From Polyangiaceae bacterium (GTDB lineage: Bacteria > Myxococcota_A > Polyangia > Polyangiales > Polyangiaceae), in assembly GCA_013361525.1 (NCBI GenBank), contig JABFXY010000054.1, positions 1-64,000 of the forward strand: a DNA stretch of 64,000 nucleotides, read 5' to 3'. Position numbers and translations under genes: made by a program. Positions 27,509 to 36,043 of this stretch are shown here, one piece after another (the stretch's first letter is position 1; each line of letters starts with the position of its first letter). The notes below the pieces were generated by a model. The model had not been told where the DNA came from and searched no databases. It saw nothing but the letters and a program-made list of their open reading frames with translations.

Positions 27509-28084
27509 ATGGCTGAAAACGCGCTCGTCTGCTCCGTCGCCGCTGCGGCTCTGCTTCTCTTCGCGCTCCCCCGAGAAGCCCGCGCCGATGCATGCGGCGA
27601 CGACTACGAGATCGACGCCGAGTCGTACACCGTAACGTTCGACGCAGATCCCGGCTGCTTGGAGGCCACGATCGTCGGCTCGAACCAGCCCGGGTGTGAT
27701 CAGCTCGACGTCGAGATCACCAACAACTGCGAAACGGCGCTCACCATCGTCGACGGCAGCGGCAATGATCGTTGTTATGCCGACGCTGCGGGCGACGTCA
27801 CCTACGATTGCACGACGGTCGCGCCCGGAGAAAAGGTCGCGTTTTACCTGCCCGCGACGGAGGCCGGCTCGCACGACTACACGTTCCTCGTCGACGATAA
27901 CGGCGAGGAGATCCGAATCGACGTCACCATCGACGCGATCGATAGGGCGGGCGGATGCTCGATTGCGACGCCGGGTCGCGCGCCCGCATCAGGTATCGGC
28001 GTTGGTGCGATCGCGGCGCTCGTCGGCGTGCTCGTGCGCTTTGGCGGACGCCGGCGGCGCGGCACCGAACGTACGATGAGATAG
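27509..28084 (+). CDS. Secreted protein with MYXO-CTERM-like C-terminal anchor
   Basis: 191 aa from ATG 27509. A TTG at 27491 is possible, but the ATG gives a better signal peptide (NALVCSVAAAALLLFALP, cleaved near ARADA). The mature part is a short beta-rich domain with four to six cysteines (TNNCETALTIVDGSGNDRCY). It ends with GGCS, a hydrophobic helix (SGIGVGAIAALVGVLVRF) and RRRR, the layout of a MYXO-CTERM signal. Its TAG stop shares a base with the GTG of the next gene. Role unknown; surface display is inferred. Confidence 0.78.
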   Translation: MAENALVCSVAAAALLLFALPREARADACGDDYEIDAESYTVTFDADPGCLEATIVGSNQPGCDQLDVEITNNCETALTIVDGSGNDRCYADAAGDVTYDCTTVAPGEKVAFYLPATEAGSHDYTFLVDDNGEEIRIDVTIDAIDRAGGCSIATPGRAPASGIGVGAIAALVGVLVRFGGRRRRGTERTMR

Positions 28085-28524
28085 TGGACGCCTATCCGTT
28101 TTGGTGGATACTGTCCCGTGTGGACGTCGCAAGAGGACTTGTCGGAGGCGGGCTGATCGGGCTCTCGGCAGCCGTCTTTTTGCTCTTTCACGGCGAGATC
28201 GCCGGCATCAGCGGACTGTGCTCGAGCGTCTTGCAGCGCACTCGCCACGTCCATCGCATCGCCTTCATAGGCTCGCTCGTCGCCGTCGGAGCGCTGTTGC
28301 GCTGGCTTTGGCCCTCGGCGTTCGGCTCGAGCGCGGCTTCCCTTCCACTCCTCGCCGTCGCCGGCTTGCTCGTGGGTTTCGGCGCGCGCGTCGGTAGTGG
28401 TTGCACGAGTGGCCACGGCGTTTGCGGAATGAGCCGCGGCTCGCCGCGCTCCATCGTCGCAACACTCGTCTTCATGGGCGCGGCTGCAGTGACCGTCTTC
28501 GCGATTCGGAGGCTCGGGGCGTAG
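28084..28524 (+). CDS. YeeE/YedE family transporter, first half
   Basis: 146 aa from GTG 28084, overlapping the previous stop; GTG 28120 is an alternative start. Four membrane helices are visible. Signature GLIGLSAAVFLLFHGEIAGI opens the fold, and the conserved Cys-containing loop VGSGCTSGHGVCGMSRGS follows. This family (YeeE/TsuA-like, COG2391) moves thiosulfate or other sulfur compounds, handing the sulfur along conserved cysteines. It works as a pair with the next gene, 2 bp downstream, which encodes the second half of the fold. Confidence 0.9.
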   Translation: MDAYPFWWILSRVDVARGLVGGGLIGLSAAVFLLFHGEIAGISGLCSSVLQRTRHVHRIAFIGSLVAVGALLRWLWPSAFGSSAASLPLLAVAGLLVGFGARVGSGCTSGHGVCGMSRGSPRSIVATLVFMGAAAVTVFAIRRLGA

Positions 28525-28526
28525 CC

Positions 28527-28970
28527 ATGAGTCGTCGATCGATCCTCGCTGCGGTCGTTGCAGGCGCGCTCTTCGCCATCGGCCTCGCGGTCGGCGGAAT
28601 GACCGATCCTGCGAAGGTCACCGGCTTCCTCGATTTCACCGGACATTGGGATCCGAGCCTCGCCTTCGTGATGGGCGGAGCCATCGCGGTCTATGCGCCG
28701 CTCCATCGATTCGTCACGCGTCGCCGAGCACCGCTCGACGCACCTTCGTTCGATTTGCCGGACGCTCGTCGCATCGATCGCAGGCTCGTCGTCGGGGCCG
28801 CGATCTTCGGCATCGGCTGGGGTATCGGCGGGTATTGCCCTGGTCCGTCGCTCGTTTCACTCGTCTCGGCGGAGCCGGCGACATGGGTCTTCGTCGCGGC
28901 GATGGCCGTCGGGCTCGCGCTCGGCGAATGGTCCCGCGAAGCCACTTCTGCTCCGCGGACCGATCCATGA
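28527..28970 (+). CDS. YeeE/YedE family transporter, second half
   Basis: 147 aa from ATG 28527. Begins ILAAVVAGALFAIGLAVGGM with the usual TDPAKVTGFLD motif of the family's second module. A second conserved cysteine motif, GIGGYCPGPSLVSLVS, follows. Other bacteria encode both halves in a single YeeE protein; here they are two adjacent genes separated by 2 bp, an arrangement also known for split systems. Together they probably form one inner-membrane sulfur-compound importer. No rhodanese or TusA-like partner is seen beside them. Confidence 0.9.
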   Translation: MSRRSILAAVVAGALFAIGLAVGGMTDPAKVTGFLDFTGHWDPSLAFVMGGAIAVYAPLHRFVTRRRAPLDAPSFDLPDARRIDRRLVVGAAIFGIGWGIGGYCPGPSLVSLVSAEPATWVFVAAMAVGLALGEWSREATSAPRTDP

Positions 28971-28998
28971 CCGCGCGGGGCGCTACGATAGCGCCCTC

Positions 28999-30048
28999 AT
29001 GATCACGCCGAAGCTCGGTGTCGTCGTCGGGCCGACCCGATACATGGAGCCGTCCACGGGCATCGTGCGCCACACGCTCGATATGGTCGATCTCGACGCC
29101 GCCCCCGTAGGCGGCAAGCGCACCACCGAACGAATCTCGCTCGACTTCTTTGCGCACGGCTTCGCGCTCGACCCGTCGAAGCCCCATCGGGCGGCGCTGT
29201 TCGAGAAGCGCGGCCCGGGCGCCGGCTATGTCGATCTCGTCGACCGCACCGTTCTCGCGCCCATCGCGCCGCTCGCAGGCCATGCGTTTTACGGCCACGG
29301 CGCCTATTCGAAGTCCGGGGATCAGCTATTTGCGGTCGAGATGAACCTCGAATCGCGCGACGGCGTTCTCACCGTGCGTGACCCTTCGACCTTCGAGGTA
29401 CGCGACCGATTCCCGACCTACGGCGCGGCTCCGCACGACTGCCACCTCGTCGAGGACGGCGCGGTGCTGGCGGTGACGAATGGCGGCGGTCCCGACGGCG
29501 ATCCGAGGACGCCGTCGGTCGCGTACGTCGACGTCGCGACGCGGGCGCTCATCGAGCGGTTCGAGGTCGACGATCCAGCCATCAACGCAGGTCATGTCGC
29601 TCCGATGACGGCGCGCGCGTTTGCGCTGGTCTCGGCCCCGCGGGACGGTTTGCCCGAGACGACGAGTCTCGGAGGTGTGAGCTTGCGCCGCCGCGGAAGC
29701 CGACTCGAAAAGCGCCGCGCGCCCCTCGAAGTGACGAACCGTTTCATCGGCGAGTCACTCAGCGTTTGTGCACACGAGCCTTCGCGGACGGTCTTCGCGA
29801 CGCACCCCTATGGCAACGTCGCGACCCTCTGGAGCATGGATACCGGCGCGATCCTCGCCGCGGTCGATATCGAGTCTCCGCGGGGCGTGACCCTCACCTT
29901 GGACGGTCGCTATTTCGCAGTGTCGGCCGGCGCCAAAGCGGCATTGCTCCTCTTCGAGGCGAGCCCGTTTCGGCTCGCGCGAGACAACGACTCGACGCTC
30001 GGGCGTTTCGGCGGCTCCCACGTGTATACGTGGAAGCAACGCGCCTAA
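28999..30048 (+). CDS. DUF1513-like beta-propeller protein
   Basis: 349 aa from ATG 28999. Repeats typical of DUF1513 seven-bladed propellers can be seen: GYVDLVDRTVLAPIAPLAGH with FYGHGAYSKSGDQLFAVEMN, then TYGAAPHDCHLVEDGAVLAV, then FIGESLSVCAHEPSRTVFAT and SPRGVTLTLDGRYFAVS. DUF1513 members are often periplasmic and encoded near iron-uptake genes, but this protein lacks an obvious signal peptide and no such genes adjoin it, so the role is open. It converges on the phosphatase gene, with 23 bp between stops. Confidence 0.8.
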   Translation: MITPKLGVVVGPTRYMEPSTGIVRHTLDMVDLDAAPVGGKRTTERISLDFFAHGFALDPSKPHRAALFEKRGPGAGYVDLVDRTVLAPIAPLAGHAFYGHGAYSKSGDQLFAVEMNLESRDGVLTVRDPSTFEVRDRFPTYGAAPHDCHLVEDGAVLAVTNGGGPDGDPRTPSVAYVDVATRALIERFEVDDPAINAGHVAPMTARAFALVSAPRDGLPETTSLGGVSLRRRGSRLEKRRAPLEVTNRFIGESLSVCAHEPSRTVFATHPYGNVATLWSMDTGAILAAVDIESPRGVTLTLDGRYFAVSAGAKAALLLFEASPFRLARDNDSTLGRFGGSHVYTWKQRA

Positions 30049-30071
30049 TCGATAAATGGGCCGGGCCTGCC

Positions 30072-30749
30072 TCAGGGCTTTTCTTGCGGGTCCCACCATT
30101 TCGAGAGACGCTCGTGCGGCATCGTCGGCACCGATGCGTAGTGGGAGACGTCGTTGAAGAGGACGAGCCGCGCGCGGCCGTGCCCTTTGAGATCGACGAT
30201 GTTGAGGCAACAGGGCAATTGGTCGAGCCTGTCGCGATACCCCCTCGGCTCGAAACCGAGCAGGATGCTGAACAGCAATCGAATCGTCGCCTTGTGCGAG
30301 ACGACGAGCACCTGTTGTCCTTGGTGTCGATCGACGATGTCGCGCACGACCGGCAGGGCGCGCGCCGTCACGGCGAGCCCTGTCTCGCCACCCTCGGGTG
30401 CGCAGGTGAACGGATCCTCCTCCCAAGCGGCGTATTCTTCGGCGAATTGTGATTCGACGTCGCAGCGGCGCATGCCCTCCCAGCGGCCGTGATCGATCTC
30501 GCGGAGGCCATCGGTGGGAATGGGCAAAAGACCGTGGGGCCGGCCGACGAGGCTCGCCGTATCCATCGTTCGCGACATCGGGCTCGCATAAACGGCGGCG
30601 AAGGATTCGCGTGCGAGGCGTACACCGAGCCGCTCGGCTTGGATGCGACCGGCATCGGAGAGGGGTGCGTCGGTCGACCCTGCGAACCGGTCCTCGGCGA
30701 CGAGGGTCGTCTCACCGTGCCGTACGAGAAAGATTCGCGTCACCTGCAT
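30072..30749 (-). CDS. Histidine phosphatase family protein (phosphoglycerate-mutase-like)
   Basis: 225 aa. The catalytic motif VRHGE with His11 is near the N-terminus; the second catalytic histidine lies in VVSHKATIR near 150. SPMSRTMDTA and EIDHGRWEGM also match the family. It removes a phosphate from a small metabolite through a phosphohistidine intermediate; the substrate is not evident (GpmB/CobC-like size). Its start overlaps the 3' end of the upstream propeller gene by 10 bp, so both are probably one transcript. Confidence 0.9.
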   Translation of the reverse strand: MQVTRIFLVRHGETTLVAEDRFAGSTDAPLSDAGRIQAERLGVRLARESFAAVYASPMSRTMDTASLVGRPHGLLPIPTDGLREIDHGRWEGMRRCDVESQFAEEYAAWEEDPFTCAPEGGETGLAVTARALPVVRDIVDRHQGQQVLVVSHKATIRLLFSILLGFEPRGYRDRLDQLPCCLNIVDLKGHGRARLVLFNDVSHYASVPTMPHERLSKWWDPQEKP

Positions 30750-32140
30750 GGGGTCGGCCTCCTCGAGCGACGGCGGCTAGCAAACACGAATACCGCAGCG
30801 ATCAGCGGCCACGGCGCTGCTTTGTCCGCGCCGACTCGACACGAACAACCGTCGTCACCATCGCCGTCGTCGTCGCTACCCGACGCACCCGCGCCGCCGA
30901 CGGACGAGGCGGCACCGCTATCGCTCTGTCCGCCCTGCCCAGCGCCTCCGCCACCCGTGCTCGACGTCGCTGGGCCCGCGCCTCCTGCGCCGCCTTCACT
31001 CGGAAGCTCACACTCACCGCCCGCGTGCAACAGGGCCTCGGTCGCGGGCCATTCGGGTGTGCACGTCGCTTCGATGGGCGAGCCGGCTGGACAAGGCAAT
31101 ACGCCTTCGATGCAAGCGAGGCGCAAAAACGAGGAGAAGGTCGAACCGCCGTCGGTGGACACGCCGACCGAGAAGCCGTCGACTGCCTCGTTCCCACAAG
31201 CGATCACGCGATCACCGTCCAACGTCACGCATCGAGCCTGGATTGGCGCGAGGTCTTCGAGCGCAAATGTCTCCGTGTCGAGTCGGTGGAGGCCCGATGC
31301 ATCGCTGCCGACGTATGCCGATGTCCCGTCCGGCGTGAGCCGGAATGCATACATGAAGCCGGGTAGCTCGAGCGCGAGGTCGTAGGTCGCGCCGGCGTCT
31401 TGGCTCACGAGCAAGCGGCCCGGCGCGCCGCCCAGGCGGACATACAGCCGGGATGCGTCGAACGGATCGACGGCCGCGATGAATGGTGTGTAGTCGGAGG
31501 TGTCGCTGCCGGGGACATCGAAGCTCGCCCATTGGCCCCCACCGTTGAGCGTGCGCGCGACGACGCCGTAATCGGGCTCGCTGTCGATCAGCCCGCTCAC
31601 ATAAACCACGTCGGGATTGCCGGGAGCCTGGTCGATCGTGTGTGGTGTGAAGTCCGCGGGCAGCTGACCACCGATCTGTGACCATGTCGCGAGATCGTCG
31701 TCGGAGCGAAAAGCCCGCGCGCGTCCGCCGTCGACAGGCACGCCGACCGCGACGGCGCGCCCTTCCGGATCGACGGAGACGTCGACGACGAAATACCCGT
31801 CGAGGTCGGGCGCGTGCGTGAAGCCGCACATGTCGCCTCGCCCCACCACGAGCCCGTCGGGCACACCCAGGAACATCGCGCCGGTCGGTGTCACCGCGGC
31901 GTGCGCGTGAAAGAGGGAGCTATACCCGATGCCCTCGTTGCAGAGCAGATGAAACGTCGCCCCGCCGTCGGAGCTCAGCACGAAGCCGTAGGAGGTATTC
32001 ACCCAAACGCGCAATGGATCCGTCGGGTCGACGAGCACCTGGCCGGCATTGGGGAATGCGCCGTTGGCGGAGCTCGACTGCGCAAAGCTCGCGACGACCG
32101 CGCCGAGCGCCAGCGCAGCGACCGTACTCGCACGAGGCAT
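30740..32140 (-). CDS. Secreted BNR/VPS10-like beta-propeller with MYXO-CTERM-like anchor
   Basis: 466 aa. Signal peptide at the N-terminus (TVAALALGAVVASFAQSSSA). Repeated sialidase-type Asp boxes are visible: LSSDGGATFH, LVSQDAGATYD and STDGGSTFS, the S-x-D-x-G-x-T-F/W turns of BNR propellers. None of the sialidase catalytic arginines is obvious, so binding rather than catalysis is likelier. A Cys-containing segment follows (RLACIEGVLPCPAG). A Gly/Ser linker (about 385-430) leads to DDGCSC, a hydrophobic stretch (WPLIAAVFVF) and RRRSRR, a MYXO-CTERM-like sorting signal. Surface exposure is inferred; ligand unknown. Confidence 0.85.
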   Translation of the reverse strand: MPRASTVAALALGAVVASFAQSSSANGAFPNAGQVLVDPTDPLRVWVNTSYGFVLSSDGGATFHLLCNEGIGYSSLFHAHAAVTPTGAMFLGVPDGLVVGRGDMCGFTHAPDLDGYFVVDVSVDPEGRAVAVGVPVDGGRARAFRSDDDLATWSQIGGQLPADFTPHTIDQAPGNPDVVYVSGLIDSEPDYGVVARTLNGGGQWASFDVPGSDTSDYTPFIAAVDPFDASRLYVRLGGAPGRLLVSQDAGATYDLALELPGFMYAFRLTPDGTSAYVGSDASGLHRLDTETFALEDLAPIQARCVTLDGDRVIACGNEAVDGFSVGVSTDGGSTFSSFLRLACIEGVLPCPAGSPIEATCTPEWPATEALLHAGGECELPSEGGAGGAGPATSSTGGGGAGQGGQSDSGAASSVGGAGASGSDDDGDGDDGCSCRVGADKAAPWPLIAAVFVFASRRRSRRPTPCR

Positions 32141-32184
32141 CGTCGCCCATCGTGCACGTTTTTCGTATCGGTCGCGAGCGCGAA

Positions 32185-32661
32185 CTACGAAGCGTCCCCG
32201 GTCATCTTGGGACGCAGCTCCGCGAGGATCGCGAGCAGCTGATCGGCCGCGAGCGGCTTCTGCAGCAATGCAACCGCACCACCTTTTTGCGCGAGCTCAC
32301 GCGTCTTGTCGTCGCAGAACGCACTGATGAGGATGACTGGCGCGGCGACGGTGCACCGCTGCACGGACCGAAGCATGTCGAGCCCGGAGAAATAGGGCAT
32401 CCGGATGTCGGTGATGATCACGTCGGGGGGAAGGACCTCGTCGACCGCGGAAGACGACAGGTAACACATGAGCTCGAGGCCGTTTTCGATCTCGATCACG
32501 TCGTACCCCGCGAAGAGAAGCACGTGCTTCAGCATCTTGCGGGTGTCGACGTCGTCTTCGGCGAGCAGCACGCGAGGCCGCGCGCCCGACACGTCGCCGT
32601 TCGGCGGGGGAACGATCCCACGCGCAGGCGAGCTGCTTTGTGCTTCGGACGCGGCTTTCAT
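32185..32661 (-). CDS. Single-domain response regulator
   Basis: 158 aa. One receiver domain (about 30-150): acidic pocket LLAEDD, phospho-acceptor Asp in DVIITDIRMP, Thr/Ser position in LISAF and Lys in LLQKPL. No output domain, so it acts by protein contact or as a phosphate sink. About 28 disordered residues precede the domain. It lies 13 bp downstream of a second receiver gene and near a hybrid kinase encoded on the other strand, its probable partner. Confidence 0.9.
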   Translation of the reverse strand: MKAASEAQSSSPARGIVPPPNGDVSGARPRVLLAEDDVDTRKMLKHVLLFAGYDVIEIENGLELMCYLSSSAVDEVLPPDVIITDIRMPYFSGLDMLRSVQRCTVAAPVILISAFCDDKTRELAQKGGAVALLQKPLAADQLLAILAELRPKMTGDAS

Positions 32662-32674
32662 GGCGGACGACCCC

Positions 32675-33163
32675 TTAGTCGGAACGATTGGTGTTCATGC
32701 GTGGCGGCGAGGTCCTGCGTGGCAGCAGGTTGCGGACGACCGTGCGCAGGTCGTCGATGTCGAACGGCTTGTGGAAGACCGCGTCGGCTCCCATTCGATG
32801 AGCCTCTTCTCGGCTCTCGTCGGTGCCGAATGCAGTGATGATGACGAATGGGGTGTCGCATCCCGTGTCCCGTAAACCGGCTAGGACGCCGGTTCCGGTG
32901 AACCCGGGCATTCGGATGTCCGAAACGATGCAGTCGGGTGGGGGTGAGCCGTCTTGAAAAAGGACGGACGCTCCGACGTAATCGAGTAACTCTGCGCCGC
33001 TCTTCGCCTCGATGACCTCGTAGCCGTCTTGACGCAGCGCGGTCGCAATCATCCGTCGCGTGTCCTCGTCGTCTTCGGCGAGCAACACACGATAGACCCG
33101 GCGGCTCAAATCGGGTTGCGACGTTCTCGCCGGGGTTCGCGGTGGAGTGCTCTCAGCTTGCAT
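32675..33163 (-). CDS. Single-domain response regulator
   Basis: 162 aa from the ATG at 33163. The open frame extends further upstream, but its codons lose the coding bias there. Receiver domain with LLAEDDEDTRRM, phospho-acceptor Asp in DCIVSDIRMPGF, FVIITAF and VFHKPFD. No output domain. It is similar in layout to the downstream receiver and may be a tandem duplicate. It is transcribed divergently from the hybrid histidine kinase, which suggests a shared signalling circuit. Confidence 0.88.
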   Translation of the reverse strand: MQAESTPPRTPARTSQPDLSRRVYRVLLAEDDEDTRRMIATALRQDGYEVIEAKSGAELLDYVGASVLFQDGSPPPDCIVSDIRMPGFTGTGVLAGLRDTGCDTPFVIITAFGTDESREEAHRMGADAVFHKPFDIDDLRTVVRNLLPRRTSPPRMNTNRSD

Positions 33164-33509
33164 GATTCCAAAGGAACCATCGATGCAATGGAGAAGCCAT
33201 GTCGCCCACTCGAACGCGCCGACCGCGCATCGGCCTTCGCGCCACTCGCGCAGCGCTCGTTCCCGTGGCAGCACGCCGCGGTGAGGCGATCGTGTTCGCC
33301 CCAATGCGTGCCGCTCTCCGCAGACTTTCCCCCAACAGCACCCAAAAAGCTCGCCACCGAAGCACCCGACATGCCCGCCTGCCGAACGCTCTGGCGGCCG
33401 CACCTGCGGCGCAATCGCGCGCGCGCACCCATGCGGCATCGAGTGCGCGTGGCTCCGAGCGACGCCGGAACCGTGTCGGGTTCGGTGATTGCTTCGCGAA
33501 GTCCGAGGC
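33164..33509. promoter_or_regulatory. Divergent promoter region of the two-component cluster
   Basis: 346 bp between the divergent starts of a receiver gene and the hybrid kinase gene. No frame inside shows convincing coding bias together with a start and ribosome site. Promoters for both directions are expected here. I looked for a sigma-54 type GG/GC pair and for long palindromes and found nothing convincing. Confidence 0.4.
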
Positions 33510-35195
33510 ATGAATTCAGCGCCAACCTCTGCGCGGAACGGCGGGGAAGTCGTCGACTCCGCTCGGGTCCTCCTCATCGATGACCACCCGGCCCTGCTGC
33601 TGGCCCTGTCGGAGACGTTGCGCCGCAGGCTCTCTCGGGTCGAGGTCGAGACGTGCACGACGTGCGCGGACGCGATGTCGTGCATCCTGGGTCGGGACTA
33701 CGACGCAATCGTTGCGGACGTGCAGCTGCCGGACGGCAATGGGCTCGAGCTTCTCGCGCAGGCGCGCGTCACGCATCCCGACTCGCCGGTCATCCTCATC
33801 ACCGGCCACGACGACAAGGACCTCGCGCTTCGATCCCTCCGCGGCGGGGCGTATGATCTCATCCTAAAGCCGGTCGACCCCGACTACTTCGCGCACACTG
33901 TCGGTCTGGCGATCGAGCGACGACAGCTCCGGCGCGAGCTCGACGCCCGAGAGCGCATCCTCCGCCGCAACTCCGAGGAGCTCGAGAAGGCGGTCATGGA
34001 TCGAACGCAGGAGCTTCGGGACGCGAACCGTTTGAAAGACGAGTTCCTCGCGACGGTGTCTCACGAGCTGCGTACGCCGCTGACGCCGATTCTGGGTTGG
34101 GCGCGGCTGCTCAAGAGCCCGCGCCTCGACAAAACGACGTTCGACGAAGCGGTCGCATCGATCGAGCGAAACGCGCGAGCGCAGAGCCAGCTCATCGACG
34201 ACCTGCTCGATGTCTCGCGCATCGTCACCGGGAAGCTTCGCCTCGACGTGCAGGACCTCGACTTGAAGGCCGTGCTCGACTCGGCCGTGGACACGGTGCT
34301 GCCAGCGGCTCGCGCGAAGAACGTTCGTATCCGCGTCGAAGTGAACCCCACGCTCGTGACGAGCCTCGCGGGTGATCCGCAGCGCTTGCGTCAGGTGTTT
34401 TGGAACCTGCTGACCAATGCGGTGAAGTTCTCCAAGCCGGGGGACGAGGTACGCATCACCTGCGAGCAGGCGGATTCGTCGCTTCGTATTCGTGTCATCG
34501 ACGTCGGCTCCGGCATCTCGGGCGATCTTTTGCCGTTCGTCTTCGATCGGTTTCGTCAGGGGCACGGTCCGGGCTCGCGTACGGGCCTCGGCCTCGGCCT
34601 CGCGATCGTCAGGCACCTCGTCGATTTGCACGGCGGTTCGGTCGACGCGACGAGCGATGGGAAGGACAGAGGCTCGACCTTCACGGTCACCCTGCCGCTC
34701 AAGGCCACGTCGGTCGACTCGGTTCCGGCTCGCTCCAGCATGCAACGACCGGAGGTCCCGCCGGTCAGCCAGTGCCTCCACGGGATGCACGTCCTCATCC
34801 TCGAGGACACGTCGGACACGCAGCAGGTCCTCACCGCCACGCTCGAGATCGCCGGAGCACGCGTCACCGCTGTCGCCTCGAGCGCCCAAGCCCTGGAGGT
34901 GATCGACAAGGACCCGCCGCACGTGATGCTTTGCGACATTGGTCTCGGTGAAGAAGACGAAGACGGCTACAGCTTCATTCGCAAGGTGCGTGGCCGCCCG
35001 GCCGAGCGGGGCGGCGCCATACCGGCCGTCGCGCTGACCGCGCTCGCAAAGCCCGAGGACCGCGTCCAATCGCTGCGCGCCGGTTTCCAGCTCCACCTCG
35101 CGAAGCCTGGTCCGTCGAATCTTCCGCTGATCCTCGCGCGGCTCGTGATGCAGAGCGCGCGGTCCCGCCTCGTGCATTCCCCCGCGCCGCATTGA
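33510..35195 (+). CDS. Hybrid histidine kinase REC-HisKA-HATPase-REC
   Basis: 561 aa from ATG 33510 (GAGG four bases upstream). N-terminal receiver (about 25-140) with Asp in DAIVADVQLPDG and Lys in LILKPVD. A coiled-coil linker is followed by HisKA with the phospho-His near 185 in FLATVSHELRTPLTPILG, then the HATPase domain (N box NLLTNAVKFS, G1 DVGSGIS, G2 GLGLGLAIV). A second receiver (about 432-550) has Asp in VMLCDIGLGEEDEDG. No membrane or sensor domain, so it is cytoplasmic and probably switched through its N-terminal receiver, placing it within a phosphorelay. The two receiver genes opposite are likely partners. Confidence 0.93.
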   Translation: MNSAPTSARNGGEVVDSARVLLIDDHPALLLALSETLRRRLSRVEVETCTTCADAMSCILGRDYDAIVADVQLPDGNGLELLAQARVTHPDSPVILITGHDDKDLALRSLRGGAYDLILKPVDPDYFAHTVGLAIERRQLRRELDARERILRRNSEELEKAVMDRTQELRDANRLKDEFLATVSHELRTPLTPILGWARLLKSPRLDKTTFDEAVASIERNARAQSQLIDDLLDVSRIVTGKLRLDVQDLDLKAVLDSAVDTVLPAARAKNVRIRVEVNPTLVTSLAGDPQRLRQVFWNLLTNAVKFSKPGDEVRITCEQADSSLRIRVIDVGSGISGDLLPFVFDRFRQGHGPGSRTGLGLGLAIVRHLVDLHGGSVDATSDGKDRGSTFTVTLPLKATSVDSVPARSSMQRPEVPPVSQCLHGMHVLILEDTSDTQQVLTATLEIAGARVTAVASSAQALEVIDKDPPHVMLCDIGLGEEDEDGYSFIRKVRGRPAERGGAIPAVALTALAKPEDRVQSLRAGFQLHLAKPGPSNLPLILARLVMQSARSRLVHSPAPH

Positions 35196-35275
35196 GGGCG
35201 TGCGCGAATCGATAGCTCGTTATCGAAGTTGCAGCTTTCTTTTCGTTGGATCGCGCCCGAGCGTAAGAGGGGCTC

Positions 35276-36043
35276 GTGCAGACGATCGCCCGCGCTACCC
35301 TTCGCTTCGCTGCCTCCAGCCTCGTCGCCGCCTTCGCGCTCGTGCTCGTCTCCGGTTGCAACCGAGACAAGGACAAGGGCGCGCCGGCAGGCTCCGTCGA
35401 TGCGCCGCCCGCGCTCGCGAAGGCCGCCGAGAACCCCGCGCCGGTCGCCGCTTTGCCTGCCACGACGGGGGCACCTGCGACCCGTGACACCGCCAAGGCC
35501 GACCACGCCACGAACGACGCGTCGGACGACGGTGCGGACGAAGACGTCGCAGCCGACGACGAAGAGCGCTCCGACGAGCCGCCCGCGAAGACCTCGCGCT
35601 CCAAGAAGAAACGCAGCAAATCGAAAAAGCCCGGCGTACGCAAACGGGCGTCGAGCAACGAGCCCGCGGAGCACGAGGCGGACAACGACACCGAGCAGGC
35701 CGATCACGTGCCGGTCCTGCGCGTGAAGCGGATTCAGTTCTCGCCGTCCGTCAAAGGCCGCGAGCCCGTCGAGCCGGAAGAGACGTTCTCCGCCGCGGAG
35801 CTCGACAAGGTCTTCGCGTTCATCGAGCTCACGAACGAGGAGAAGCTCGAGACGAAGGTCGTCGTGACGTTCATCCCGCCGATGGGCGCGCACAGCAAGG
35901 TCACGCTGAAGGTCGGCGACAAGGCCCGTTGGCGTACGTGGGCGCAGCGCAAGAGCCCGAAGGCCGTCGGTACGTGGAAGGTCGTCGTGCACGACGAGGC
36001 CGGGCGCGAGCTCGGGCACCGGACGTTCGAGGTGACGGAGTGA
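35276..36043 (+). CDS. DUF2914 lipoprotein
   Basis: 255 aa from GTG 35276. Lipobox LVSGC after a hydrophobic signal (FAASSLVAAFALVLVSG). A disordered Ala/Pro- and acid-rich linker with a Lys-rich patch (KTSRSKKKRSKSKK) runs to about residue 140. The C-terminal domain matches DUF2914: VLRVKRIQFSPSVKGREPV, VVVTFIPPMGAHSKVTL, KARWRTWAQRK and GTWKVVVHDEAGRELGHRTF. It is envelope-located; function unknown. It overlaps the next gene by four bases (GTGA), so the lipoprotein and the peptidase-like protein are probably made together. Confidence 0.85.
   Translation: MQTIARATLRFAASSLVAAFALVLVSGCNRDKDKGAPAGSVDAPPALAKAAENPAPVAALPATTGAPATRDTAKADHATNDASDDGADEDVAADDEERSDEPPAKTSRSKKKRSKSKKPGVRKRASSNEPAEHEADNDTEQADHVPVLRVKRIQFSPSVKGREPVEPEETFSAAELDKVFAFIELTNEEKLETKVVVTFIPPMGAHSKVTLKVGDKARWRTWAQRKSPKAVGTWKVVVHDEAGRELGHRTFEVTE

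Noticed and set aside
33164..33509. Sigma-54 promoter near a TGGCAG
   Set aside because: No TTGC partner at the right spacing, so the match is not significant.
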